A DNA stretch of 64,000 bases from Streptomyces fulvorobeus. Its GTDB lineage: Bacteria; Actinomycetota; Actinomycetes; Streptomycetales; Streptomycetaceae. The notes beneath the pieces are model-generated. The model did not search any database. It was not told the origin of the DNA and saw only the letters and a list, made by a program, of their open reading frames with translations. The number at the start of each line of letters is the position of its first letter. The first letter of the stretch is position 1. This document shows, piece by piece, positions 7,681 to 17,612 of this stretch. A program made the position numbers and the translations under genes. The stretch covers positions 2,108,001 to 2,172,000 of the forward strand of contig NZ_BLWC01000001.1 of NCBI RefSeq assembly GCF_013167895.1. Reading direction: 5' to 3'.

Positions 7681-9027
7681 ATGGGCGTGGCGGGTTCCTT
7701 CCCCGGCTTCGCGGGGAGGCCCCCCGGCCCGGTCCTGGACCGGGACGAGGCGGACCGTGCGCTGGCCCGGCTGGGGGCGGAGTACGAGGCCATCGAGACC
7801 TCGCTCCTCGCGCTTCAGGACCATGCGGGCCGCCGGCTCCTGGAGGGCGCCGAGCTGACGGGCGTCACCCAGGACCGCTGGGCTGCCACCGAGCAGTCGA
7901 TCACCCTGCTGTGGCGGTGTTTCGACGCCTACGAGGACGCGCTCACCGAGGCCCGTGCGGTGCGGGCCCGCAGGCGCCATCCGGACCGGGAGGACCTGCT
8001 CGCCCTGACGGAGCTGCTGTGCGGCCAGGGCGTCACCGTGGCCGGCCCGGGTGCGGCGCGGGCCCGTTCGGTCACCGGTCCCGCCGTGCTCTCCGAGCGG
8101 TTCTCGCTCCAGGAGCTCGTCGCCCGGATGAACGAGCTGTACGCGGGTGCGCTGGACATGGTCGTGGCCTCCGACTCCGTATGGTCGGCGCTGCCCGCCC
8201 GGATAGACCTGCTCGCCGCCGAACTGCGCCGTACCGCGTCGCTCGCGTACTCCGTGGGGGTGCGGCCGGGTGAGCATCCGGCCGGGGACGACCTGGAGTC
8301 GATCACCCACGAGCTGACGGCGCTCCGGGCGCAGGTGATCTCCGACCCGCTGGCGTTCTGGCTGCCCGGCCCCGGCAGCGCGGCGCCCGGCAGCGGCCGT
8401 CCCGACACCACACGCTACGACCGGGCGGCCCGCGCCCTGGAGGACGTACGGCGGGAGATCGAGGCGGTGCTCGCGGTCCGGCAGGACGCGGAACAGCGTC
8501 TGGTCCGCCTGCGTGACGTGCTCTCCCGCGCGGACCGCACACTCTCCGAGGCCCGGTCGGCGCGCGGCGAGGTGCTGGCGAAGATCGCCGCCTCGGAGGT
8601 GCCCGTGGTCAGCGGCCCGCCGACCGCGTTGCAGGAACGGCTGGCCGCGGCCTCCGACTACCGCAGACACGCCCAGTGGCACCGGCTCTCCCCGCTCCTC
8701 GAGACGCTGGAGCGCGAGGCGGAGGACGAACTGCTGCGCGCCCGCGAGTCGTTGACGTCCGTGACGGCGCCGCTCGCGGTCCGCGCGGAGTTGCGGGGCA
8801 GGCTGGACGCGTACAGGGCGAAGGCCGCCCGGCACGGCCTGGCGGAGGACCCGCTGCTCATCGAGCGGTACGACGCGGCCCGCCGGATGCTGTGGAGCGC
8901 GCCGTGCGATCTGCGCGTCGCCGGGCAGGCGGTGCTGCGCTTCCAGCAGGCGGCCGCCGAGCTGCTCACCCCGCAGCGACCGCCGGGCCCGGAGGACCGG
9001 CGGGGCGGACAGGGGGAGACACCGTGA
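7681..9027 (+). CDS. Conserved coiled-coil protein of the PknG-type signalling cluster
   Basis: A 448-residue cytoplasmic protein with no recognised catalytic domain. It is rich in Glu, Arg, Leu and Ala with long predicted helices (DRDEADRALARLGAEYEAIETSLLAL near residues 20-45; ARALEDVRREIEAVLAVRQDAEQRL near 245-275; REAEDELLRARESLTSV near 345-365), so probably coiled-coil. It is full length against related actinobacterial proteins as I recall them. The ATG at 7681 follows GGAGAGG. The stop overlaps the next start by 4 bp (GTGA at 9024). The position between a GlnH-like binding protein and a PknG-like gene suggests an adaptor for glutamate signalling; this is inference from context. Confidence 0.7.
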   Translation: MGVAGSFPGFAGRPPGPVLDRDEADRALARLGAEYEAIETSLLALQDHAGRRLLEGAELTGVTQDRWAATEQSITLLWRCFDAYEDALTEARAVRARRRHPDREDLLALTELLCGQGVTVAGPGAARARSVTGPAVLSERFSLQELVARMNELYAGALDMVVASDSVWSALPARIDLLAAELRRTASLAYSVGVRPGEHPAGDDLESITHELTALRAQVISDPLAFWLPGPGSAAPGSGRPDTTRYDRAARALEDVRREIEAVLAVRQDAEQRLVRLRDVLSRADRTLSEARSARGEVLAKIAASEVPVVSGPPTALQERLAAASDYRRHAQWHRLSPLLETLEREAEDELLRARESLTSVTAPLAVRAELRGRLDAYRAKAARHGLAEDPLLIERYDAARRMLWSAPCDLRVAGQAVLRFQQAAAELLTPQRPPGPEDRRGGQGETP

Positions 9028-9335
9028 GTACGCAGGTGACGGGCCTGGAGGGCTTCGGCCTCGACGCCGTACGGCGTGAGCAGTTGTCGGCCGAGGTACT
9101 GGGTACCGCGCTCGACTGGGTACTCTCCGGTAGTCCGGCGGCTCCCTCACCGGGCCCGTCGCGGCACGCGCTGCCGGGCCCGAGGACGCTGCTGGGCAGT
9201 GAACTGGACGAGCGGGGCCCCAGATCGGGCCTGGAGCGCTCGCACCGGATACTCGCCCGGCTCACACAGCGGGGCGACGAGCGGATCGAACTGGCGGAGC
9301 GGGCCAACCGTTTCCGCCCCCGGACGTGGGTGTGA
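9024..9335 (+). pseudogene. C-terminal remnant of a PknG-like serine/threonine kinase
   Basis: A 103-codon frame starting with a coupled GTG (overlap with the upstream stop, GGGGGAG ahead). After about ten residues it matches the tail of actinobacterial PknG-type proteins, beyond the TPR repeats: LDAVRREQLSAEVLGTALDWVLSG, LERSHRILARLTQRGDERIEL, ANRFRPRTWV at the end. The rubredoxin-like, kinase and TPR regions (normally some 700 residues) are all absent; no HRD, DFG or GxGxxG motif exists here. Start and stop signals are intact, so a short peptide could still be made. Assignment rests on recognition of the conserved tail. Confidence 0.6.
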
Positions 9336-9337
9336 AG

Positions 9338-10666
9338 ATGTCACAGATCCACCAGCAGACCTCCTTGACCAACTGCCCAGGCTGCGAGGAGCCGTTGGCG
9401 ACGGGCGACCTGCTCTGCGGGGCGTGCGGGTACGACCTGTCGGCCGTGCCGGCGCCGCCGGATGACCGGCCGGCGGTCGCCGTACCGGGGCCGGGCGGGC
9501 CGGCGAAGTGGCCCGCGGCCTCGGAGGCCGGCGGTGGCGACCTGCCCGCCCCCGCGCACCGGGCGACGGATCTGCCGGGTACGGACTCGGGTGGCTCACC
9601 GCTGCCCACGACGGCGCCACCCGTCTGCCGCGACGACCCCGGCGGGGCGTCACCCGGCTCCGACGACTTCGAACTGGCGGCCCCCGGGGCGCCCGGAGCG
9701 CCCGGTCCGGGTAGCGCCGCCCCGGCGGCAGGCGGGAAGCTGTGCGTGGCCTGCCGTTCGGGCCGGGTGGACACCGACGGGTACTGCGAGAACTGCGGCC
9801 ACGCCCAGCCCCGCGAACGCGATCACATGGAGCAGGAGCTCGGCTCGGTGGCCGCGGTCAGCGACCGGGGCCTGCGCCACCACCGCAACGAGGACGCGTT
9901 CGCCGTCTCCGGCACCGCGCTGCCGGACGGTTCCCCGGCCGTCGTCGCCATCGTCTGCGACGGCGTCTCTTCGGCGAGCCGCCCCGACGAGGCGTCGGCC
10001 GCCGCCGCGAGCACCGCCAACGAGTCGCTGCTGGAGTCCCTGCCGCGCGGGACGCATCCCCAGCAGGCCATGCACGAGGCGATCATCGCCGCGTCCGAGG
10101 CGGTCAACGCGCTGGCCGGTGAGCCGGGCCGGGCGACGGAGCCCGACCAGCCGCGCCATCAGAACGCCCCGGCCTGCACCCTGGTCGCAGCGGTCATGGC
10201 CGGCGGGCTGCTGGTCATCGGCTGGGTCGGCGACAGCCGGGTCTACTGGGTGCCGGACGACCGTGCCGTAGCGCCCGCCCGTCTCACCGAGGACGACTCC
10301 TGGGCGGCGCAGATGGTGGCGGCGGGCCTGATGAACAAGGCGGAGGCGTACGCCGACGAGCGCGCCCACGCCATCACGGGCTGGCTCGGCGCCGACGCCT
10401 ACGAACTGGAGCCGCACACCGCCTCGTTCAAGCCGGACCGCCCGGGCCTGGTCGTGGTGTGCACGGACGGACTGTGGAACTACGCGGAGGGCGCGGCGGA
10501 GATGGCGGCGGTGCTGCCGCCGGACGCGCGCGAACGTCCGCTGCACGCGGCCCAGGTGCTGGTGGGCCACGCGCTCGACGGCGGGGGGCACGACAACGTC
10601 ACCGTGGCTCTGCTGCCGTTCGTCGTGACGCCCCAGGGGGCAGCGCCCCCGTCGAGCACCGACTGA
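9338..10666 (+). CDS. PP2C-family protein phosphatase with N-terminal zinc ribbons
   Basis: About 442 residues. Two zinc ribbons come first (CPGCEEPLATGDLLCGACG near residue 13; CVACRSGRVDTDGYCENCG near 138), separated by a Pro/Gly-rich linker. The PP2C domain follows: SDRGLRHHRNEDAF, VAIVCDGVSS, GWVGDSRVYWV, HAITGWLG, VVCTDGLWNYAE and GHDNVTVALL. The metal-binding aspartates are present. It would remove phosphate from Ser/Thr targets of the cluster's kinase. In this window that kinase is reduced to a tail, leaving the phosphatase without its partner. The ATG at 9338 starts just before the first ribbon; a GTG at 9326 is possible. Confidence 0.88.
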   Translation: MSQIHQQTSLTNCPGCEEPLATGDLLCGACGYDLSAVPAPPDDRPAVAVPGPGGPAKWPAASEAGGGDLPAPAHRATDLPGTDSGGSPLPTTAPPVCRDDPGGASPGSDDFELAAPGAPGAPGPGSAAPAAGGKLCVACRSGRVDTDGYCENCGHAQPRERDHMEQELGSVAAVSDRGLRHHRNEDAFAVSGTALPDGSPAVVAIVCDGVSSASRPDEASAAAASTANESLLESLPRGTHPQQAMHEAIIAASEAVNALAGEPGRATEPDQPRHQNAPACTLVAAVMAGGLLVIGWVGDSRVYWVPDDRAVAPARLTEDDSWAAQMVAAGLMNKAEAYADERAHAITGWLGADAYELEPHTASFKPDRPGLVVVCTDGLWNYAEGAAEMAAVLPPDARERPLHAAQVLVGHALDGGGHDNVTVALLPFVVTPQGAAPPSSTD

Positions 10667-10730
10667 GCGCCGCTCAGCCCGTCCGGTACGACCTGATCCG
10701 ACCTGCGCGGAGCCACAGGGAGCAGACCAG

Positions 10731-11055
10731 ATGGCGGGATTCTCCAGGTCGGACGTGCCGTGGTTCTCCGTCGAGGTGTACGGGAATGAGAAGACGCGCG
10801 ACGCGACGGCGGGTCATCCAGCAGGGGTTCGATGCGCGCAAGTCGGCGAACTTCGACGGAGCGACCGCGAAGCTCTGCCGCGCGGTACAGCTCGCGTCGG
10901 CCTCGGGGAACGAGGGCACTGCGAAACTCCTTTCGAAGGTGGTCGACGTCGTCGACGCGGCGACCGGTACTGTGCGACTGAAGGCGAAGGTGGCGGAGGC
11001 GGACGGGACGACCCTCGAAACGCGCTCCACCAAGACCGTTCGCGTCAGGAAGTAG
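10731..11055 (+). pseudogene. vWA-domain protein remnant (N-terminus fused out of frame to C-terminus)
   Basis: The first 20 codons (MAGFSRSDVPWFSVEVYGNE) match the start of the vWA proteins found beside PP2C and FHA genes in streptomycetes. From about 10801 another frame carries their C-terminus: VIQQGFDARKSANFDGATAKL and LLSKVVDVVDAATGTVRLKAKV, ending TKTVRVRK-stop at 11055. The vWA domain with its DxSxS MIDAS, about 330 residues, is missing, and the junction (about 10790-10801) changes frame. This is a clear pseudogene created by an internal deletion. Confidence 0.72.
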
Positions 11056-11130
11056 CGGCGCGGCGACCACCGGCAAACCGAACGAGCATGACGGCCCCCG
11101 GGCCGGACGAGGAGAGGGGGAAGCGCCGAC

Positions 11131-12345
11131 ATGCCGACCTGCCCGAACGGACACCAGTCGGGTTCCGAGGAGTGGTGCGAGGTCTGCGGACACCGCATCG
11201 CCGGAGCGGGCGCGGTTCCCCCGCCTCCGCCTCCGCCCACGCCCGGCTACGGCTACCCGCAGGGCCCCGGCCCCGGCGAGCCGGCCGCCCGGGCCGAGCT
11301 CTGCCCGCAGTGCCGCACCCCACGTGAGGCGATGGCGCCGTTCTGCGAGGAGTGCCGCTGGGACTTCCTCACGAACACGGCGACCACGTACACCCCGCTC
11401 GCCCCGCAGCAGAGCGCTCCCGGTGCCCCGGTACCGGGTCTCCACCTGCCGCCCGGCTTCCAGGCCCAGCAGGGACCGCCGCCGCCCCAGCCGCGGCAAC
11501 AGCAGCGGGACCCCTTCGAACACCAGGGTTCGCGGCCCTCGCAGACGAACCGGCCCTCGGAGCCGCTCACCTCCGAGCAGGGCGGCCACTCCGGCCCCCC
11601 GGCCCCGCCGTCGTTCCCGCAGGGACCGCCGCCCCCGCACTCCTTCCAGCAGCCCCAGCATCCCCAGCAGCACCAGCAGGCGCCGCAGGGGTTCCAGCAG
11701 CAGTCCGCTCCGCCCGCCCCCGCGCAGCCCCAAGCCGGGCGGCCCGGCGGCGACGACTGGATGCTGCCGCCGCCCTCGCAGGGCCTCGCGCCGCAGCCGC
11801 CCGGCCTCCCGCAGCCGCCGCAGGGCTTCCAGCAGCCGTTCCCGGGGCAGGGCCACGGCCCCGGTCAGGGACCCGGACGCGGACCCGGACCCGACCAGGG
11901 ACACGGACCCGACCAGGGGCAGAACCGGGGCCGGCAGTCCACCACCTGGACGGCTGTCATCGCCCCGGACCGCGAGTACTTCCTCGCGATGATGCAGCGC
12001 AGCGGACCCGAGGCGACCGGGCTCAACCTGCCCGCGTACTCCCCGGAACAGCACATTCCGCTGACCGGCAGCCAGGTCACCATCGGGCGCCGCAGGCAGA
12101 GCACGGGCGAGTCCCCCGACATCGACCTGTCCGTGCCGCCGGAGGACCCGGGCGTCTCCCACCAGCACGCGGTCCTGGTGCAGCAGCCTGACGGTGGCTG
12201 GGCCGTGGTCGACCAGAACTCCACCAACGGCACCACCCTCAACACCGCCGAGGACCCGATCCAGCCCTACGTCCCGGTCCCGCTCCAGGACGGTGACCAG
12301 GTGCATGTCGGGGCCTGGACGACCATCACGCTCCGTCGCGGCTGA
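11131..12345 (+). CDS. Zinc-ribbon and FHA-domain protein
   Basis: 404 residues. Two zinc ribbons (CPNGHQSGSEEWCEVCG at residue 4; CPQCRTPREAMAPFCEEC near 58) precede a long Pro/Gln/Gly-rich linker (about 85-270). The linker is followed by a C-terminal FHA phosphothreonine-binding domain with TIGRRRQST, ISHQH-like VSHQHAVL, and DQNSTNGTTLN. FHA proteins bind phosphorylated partners; in mycobacteria GarA plays this part downstream of PknG. Here it closes the degraded signalling cluster and appears whole. GAGAGGGGGAAG precedes the ATG. Confidence 0.87.
   Translation: MPTCPNGHQSGSEEWCEVCGHRIAGAGAVPPPPPPPTPGYGYPQGPGPGEPAARAELCPQCRTPREAMAPFCEECRWDFLTNTATTYTPLAPQQSAPGAPVPGLHLPPGFQAQQGPPPPQPRQQQRDPFEHQGSRPSQTNRPSEPLTSEQGGHSGPPAPPSFPQGPPPPHSFQQPQHPQQHQQAPQGFQQQSAPPAPAQPQAGRPGGDDWMLPPPSQGLAPQPPGLPQPPQGFQQPFPGQGHGPGQGPGRGPGPDQGHGPDQGQNRGRQSTTWTAVIAPDREYFLAMMQRSGPEATGLNLPAYSPEQHIPLTGSQVTIGRRRQSTGESPDIDLSVPPEDPGVSHQHAVLVQQPDGGWAVVDQNSTNGTTLNTAEDPIQPYVPVPLQDGDQVHVGAWTTITLRRG
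11866..11925 (+). repeat. Imperfect Gly-Pro-Gln-coding repeat in the FHA protein linker
   Basis: Successive short units reading [20 protein letters not shown], built from ccgg-accc and ccgaccaggg type blocks. It is likely a low-complexity linker that expands and contracts by slippage; no separate function is implied. Confidence 0.6.
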
Positions 12346-12443
12346 GTGCCGTCCCTCCCTCCGGCGGCGCCCCTCGCGCTGCCGGAGGGGACCGGAGTCC
12401 TAGGACCCCGGTCCTCGGCCGGTTCGTCTGCGACCATGGACAG

Positions 12444-12848
12444 GTGACTGAGATTCCGCGCGACACGCTTCAGGAGCAGACCTTCTACGAGCAGGTCGGC
12501 GGCGAGGAGACCTTCCGGCGCCTGGTACACCGCTTCTACCAGGGGGTCGCGGAGGACCCGCTGCTGCGTCCGATGTACCCGGAGGAGGATCTGGGCCCCG
12601 CCGAGGAGCGGTTCACCCTGTTCCTCATGCAGTACTGGGGCGGCCCCCGGACGTACAGCGACGGCCGCGGACACCCCCGGCTGCGGATGCGCCACGCCCC
12701 GTTCCGCGTCGACCGCGCGGCGCACGACGCCTGGCTCGGCCACATGCGGGTCGCCCTCGACGAGCTCGGGCTGCCGGCGGAGCAGGAGCAGCAGTTGTGG
12801 AACTACCTCACGTACGCCGCCGCCTCGATGGTGAACACCGAGGGCTGA
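12444..12848 (+). CDS. Group II truncated haemoglobin (trHbO type)
   Basis: 134 residues, a normal length for a group II truncated globin. It carries FYEQVGGEETFRRLVHRFYQGVAEDPLLRPMYP, LFLMQYWGGPRTYSD (with the group II Tyr-Trp-Gly feature), RHAPFRVDRAAHDAWL with the proximal His of the F helix, and a final WNYLTYAAASMVN. It binds haem and O2 or NO; roles in oxygen or NO chemistry are usual for the family. The GTG start at 12444 gives the canonical length. It appears monocistronic. Confidence 0.93.
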   Translation: MTEIPRDTLQEQTFYEQVGGEETFRRLVHRFYQGVAEDPLLRPMYPEEDLGPAEERFTLFLMQYWGGPRTYSDGRGHPRLRMRHAPFRVDRAAHDAWLGHMRVALDELGLPAEQEQQLWNYLTYAAASMVNTEG

Positions 12849-12929
12849 CCCGGTGGTCCATGCCGGAGCGGGGCCACATCGGGGTGTGGCCGGACGGGCG
12901 TGAGGAGTAGCGCCGCCGCCCGGGACGGG

Positions 12930-13613
12930 TCAGTGCCCGCGGCCGACCGTCACCGCGAGTGTGCCGAGTCCGCCGCCGGGGCCGCGGACGATGACCGAGC
13001 CGAAGGGCGTACGCAGCCGGAGCCAGGGCCCGGACGCCAGCAGGGTCACCGGGAAGTCCGGGGCGGCGCGCAGGAAGCCCAGAGACTGGGCGGCGTGGAC
13101 GGCGCGCAGCGGGAGCCGAGTGCCGCCGACCGGGCGTGACCAGATCTCGCGGCCGATCGTGTCGCGTTCGGCCCTGGTGCGCCGGTCGTCGGGCAGTGCG
13201 CCGTCCCGGGTGCGGAAGTCCGCGACGGCGGCGGTGAGCTGGGCGCGCAGGGCGAGCGGGTCCGGCAGTCCCGGCTGTTCGCGCCAGCCGCCGCGGGGCG
13301 GCAGGACACCCGTCCACGGCGGTCCCGTGACGGGTGCGGGGACGGCCCCCGCACCGGTCGTCTCCTCCAGGGATTCGAGGAGCTCACCGGCGGAAACGGT
13401 CACGTCGAGGGTGTGCGGGCCGGCCAGCCGCGCCGTCCGGATCGCGAGGACATCGAACGACGGCGGCCGGCCGAACACGGCCAGTGCCTCGCCGCCGGCC
13501 TGCAACCGGACGGCGGCCGCCCGGTCGTAGTGGAGCAGCCGGCCGAGGAAGGCGGCGAGGTCCGCCGCCTCCCTCGGGTCGGCGAACAGCAGGGAACGCA
13601 GGGGCACCGTCAT
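12930..13613 (-). CDS. Conserved hypothetical protein downstream of the thioesterase
   Basis: 227 residues, not recognised by function. It has no signal peptide or membrane segment. Visible features are an N-terminal RSLLFADPREAADLAAFLGRLLHYDRAAAVRLQ, a middle AGELLESLEE, and a C-terminal LGFLRAAPDFPVTLLASGPWLRLRTPFGSVIV. The ATG overlaps the thioesterase stop by 4 bp (ATGA), so it is translationally coupled to it and probably works with it. Related proteins occur next to the same thioesterase in other streptomycetes, as I recall. Confidence 0.75.
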   Translation of the reverse strand: MTVPLRSLLFADPREAADLAAFLGRLLHYDRAAAVRLQAGGEALAVFGRPPSFDVLAIRTARLAGPHTLDVTVSAGELLESLEETTGAGAVPAPVTGPPWTGVLPPRGGWREQPGLPDPLALRAQLTAAVADFRTRDGALPDDRRTRAERDTIGREIWSRPVGGTRLPLRAVHAAQSLGFLRAAPDFPVTLLASGPWLRLRTPFGSVIVRGPGGGLGTLAVTVGRGH

Positions 13614-14032
13614 ACGGCGGCGGGCTCCTCGGCCAGGAACTCCTGGAGGAAGAGCTTCTCCTCGGCGGAGATCCGCCGCGGCCGCTCCTCGGCCAGGTTG
13701 TACGGGACGACGACGGTCGACGCCCGTACGTACACCTGGTCCGGGTCCTTGATCTCGTACGCGATCGTGAGCGAGGCGGCGCCTATCTTCGTGACCCACG
13801 ACTCGACGGTCACCGGAGCGTGCCGGTGGACCAGCGGGCGTACGTAGTCGATCTCGTGCCGGGCCACGACGGACCCGCCGGAGAACGACGGCGAGCCGTC
13901 CCCCGGCGCCAGCCGGAACATGAAGTCGATACGCGCCTCCTCCAGGTAGCGGAGGAAGACCACGTTGTTCACGTGGCCGAAGGCGTCCATGTCCGACCAG
14001 CGCAGCGGGCAGCTGTAGATGTGACGAGCCAA
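13610..14032 (-). CDS. Acyl-CoA thioesterase, 4-hydroxybenzoyl-CoA thioesterase (hot-dog) family
   Basis: 140 residues with the hot-dog fold signature SDMDAFGHVNNVVFLRYLEEAR, including the catalytic Asp of the DxxGHVNN motif, and EIDYVRPLVHRHAPVTVESWV. It hydrolyses acyl-CoA thioesters; the substrate is unknown. The TTG at 14032 is the likely start because it gives LARHIYSCPLRWSDMD, the usual lead of the family, and no ATG or GTG lies between it and the ettA stop at 14038. The gene follows ettA by a few bases and probably belongs to the same transcript. Confidence 0.85.
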   Translation of the reverse strand: MARHIYSCPLRWSDMDAFGHVNNVVFLRYLEEARIDFMFRLAPGDGSPSFSGGSVVARHEIDYVRPLVHRHAPVTVESWVTKIGAASLTIAYEIKDPDQVYVRASTVVVPYNLAEERPRRISAEEKLFLQEFLAEEPAAV

Positions 14033-14037
14033 GACGA

Positions 14038-15702
<1,665 letters not shown>

Positions 15703-15824
15703 GAGAAACCGTCCGGCAGCAGTAGAGGTGTGGGCAGATACACCCATCTTGCCTGACGCCTGCCGCCGGAAGGAAACCCGTCCGCTCCCCGGCACGCGCC
15801 GCGCCCCCTCGGGGGCCCGGGCCC

Positions 15825-15846
15825 GGCGCCCCGCTCAGGGGGCGCC
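15825..15846 (-). terminator. Hairpin downstream of the thioester surface protein gene
   Basis: GGCGCCCC at 15825-15832 pairs with GGGGCGCC at 15839-15846 around a six-base loop, 14 bases beyond the stop of the minus-strand gene. It likely insulates ettA from read-through. Confidence 0.6.
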
Positions 15847-15859
15847 GGGGGTCATCCGC

Positions 15860-17425
15860 TCACTCGCTGTCGCCGGCCGGCTTCCGGCGGCGGAGCAGGA
15901 CGACCGTGCCGCCGCCGATGACGACGAAGGCGACGGCGACGCCCGCGATGACCGGGGTGGCACCGGAACCGCCGGTCGCCGCGAGGCCGCCCTCCAGGCC
16001 CGTGGAGCTGGTGCCGGTGGACGCGGGGACGGGCTGCCCGGCGCTCTGCGTATCGATGCCGCCCTGGTCACCGGCGGCGGCGCCGGAGGCCGTGACGCAG
16101 TCCAGGACACCCCTGAAGCTCTTTCGCAGGCCGCCCGGAACGGTGATCGTGATGTCGTACGTCTGGTCCTCGGCGACCGGGACCGTGACGGTCCTGGTCG
16201 CCCCGGCGGCGACGGTGTACGTGGAGCCCGCCTGCTCGAAGGTGAACGGCGCGTCCCCCTTGTTGCTCGCGGTGATGTCCACGCCGCCCTCGACGCAGTT
16301 CTTCCTCGCGGTGAGGGCGGGTACGGCCCCGGCTCCGGCCCAGGTGGCGGTGGCCCCCGCGGAGACGGTGGACTCGCTGGAGCCGGCGAGTATCTGCGTC
16401 TGGCTCCTGGTGACCCCGGCGAGGACCCGGCCGACCGGCACCGAGGTGGTCGCCTGCGCGGTCAGCTGCGCCGAACCGTCGGCGGCGTCCTCGGGCAGGT
16501 CGAAGTAGAGCCGCGCGCCGTCCGTCGCGGAGGTGACGGGCTTGCCGTCCTGGCCGGTGATCCTGACGCCGCTCGCCGCGTCGGCCGGCGGGGCCAGGGA
16601 GACCTGGTCCGCGTTGGTACGCACGGTGACGGGGCCCAGCCGCTCCCCGGCCCGGCCGGAGACGGCCGCGGGCTCCAGCGTGAGGGACGCCTTGGGCTCG
16701 GCGGAGGAGGAGGCGTGTGCGGACAGCCAGTCGGCGAGCTTCTCGGCCTGCGGGTCGGCCGCCTCCACACGCACGTCGTCCGAGTGGCGCCAGATGGCGA
16801 CCTGGGTCCCGGCGGCCGCGGTGCGCTCGGTGAGCGGCCCGGTGCCGGCCCGGCGGGCCAGGGCGGCGAGGTCGTCGATCCGCGGGTAGGAGTGCTGGAG
16901 TACCCAGCGGATCTTCCCGGCGTTCCTGTTGGCCCCGAGGGACGTCTGGTCCCAGGAGGTCTCCACGTACTTCGCCTGGTCCTGGGTGGCGTTGTGGATG
17001 TCGACGCAGTACGTCTTGAGCTTGCCGCCGCCCTCGACGGTCATCTCGAAGAGGCCGGCGGGGATCGTCTGCGTGGTGTCCTTCGCGCCGTTCTCGCCGG
17101 GGACGCTGAGCACGGCGCGGTCGAACGTCTTCAGTCCGTCCAGGACCGCGGTCACGCCGCCCTCCTGCTGGGGGGTGCTCCCGGCGGCGGCGGGACCCGC
17201 TCCCGCGAGGGTGCCGGCCGCCACGAGGCCGGTGACCAGGACGGTGGCCGCCAGCCTGCCGAGCCCTCCGGCGCGCCCCCGTACGGAGCTCGTCGTCGAG
17301 GCCGCTGACAGCGCGCCGGACGGCGGAGCGGACACACAGGTCCCGGATGATCCGAAAGCCGTCGAAACCACCGCAGACACCACAGGCACCGCACGCACCG
17401 CAAACGCAGAAAACGCAGAAAACAC
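15860..17425 (-). CDS. Thioester-domain (Cys-Gln) surface protein with LAxTG sorting signal
   Basis: A secreted, probably wall-anchored protein of about 521 residues. After an unusually long leader, a hydrophobic signal (AATVLVTGLVAAGTLAGAGPAAA) ends near residue 85. The thioester domain follows, with its Cys in KTYCVDIHN and its Gln in TQVAIWRHSD. These two side chains normally form an internal thioester that can bind a surface covalently. Then come beta-sandwich repeats and, at the end, LAATGGSG, a hydrophobic helix and RRRKPAGDSE, a sortase-E-type signal. The GTG at 17425 is preferred because CGGAGGGG lies about seven bases ahead. Confidence 0.85.
   Translation of the reverse strand: MFSAFSAFAVRAVPVVSAVVSTAFGSSGTCVSAPPSGALSAASTTSSVRGRAGGLGRLAATVLVTGLVAAGTLAGAGPAAAGSTPQQEGGVTAVLDGLKTFDRAVLSVPGENGAKDTTQTIPAGLFEMTVEGGGKLKTYCVDIHNATQDQAKYVETSWDQTSLGANRNAGKIRWVLQHSYPRIDDLAALARRAGTGPLTERTAAAGTQVAIWRHSDDVRVEAADPQAEKLADWLSAHASSSAEPKASLTLEPAAVSGRAGERLGPVTVRTNADQVSLAPPADAASGVRITGQDGKPVTSATDGARLYFDLPEDAADGSAQLTAQATTSVPVGRVLAGVTRSQTQILAGSSESTVSAGATATWAGAGAVPALTARKNCVEGGVDITASNKGDAPFTFEQAGSTYTVAAGATRTVTVPVAEDQTYDITITVPGGLRKSFRGVLDCVTASGAAAGDQGGIDTQSAGQPVPASTGTSSTGLEGGLAATGGSGATPVIAGVAVAFVVIGGGTVVLLRRRKPAGDSE
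17393..17425 (-). repeat. Short direct repeats at the start of the thioester protein gene
   Basis: Reading the coding strand, the first codons carry TTTTCTGCG twice in tandem, then TTTGCGGTGCGTGCGGTGCC, themselves near-repeats. Such a block is prone to slippage and codes FSAFSAFAVRAV ahead of the signal peptide. Confidence 0.6.
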
Positions 17426-17612
17426 AGAATTCCCCTCCGGGCGAGGACCTCGCGCCGGTCGCGCGTGTGGGGATCGCCTCGCCAGCAGACTCAAGTGCCC
17501 CATGAATACTGAGGAATCCTAAAGACCGGGCGAAGCCCAATCCCCCGTCATACGGTCGGACAACCATTCCGACTCATAATCGTTATCGCTGTATCCGGCA
17601 CCCGCCGCCCTT

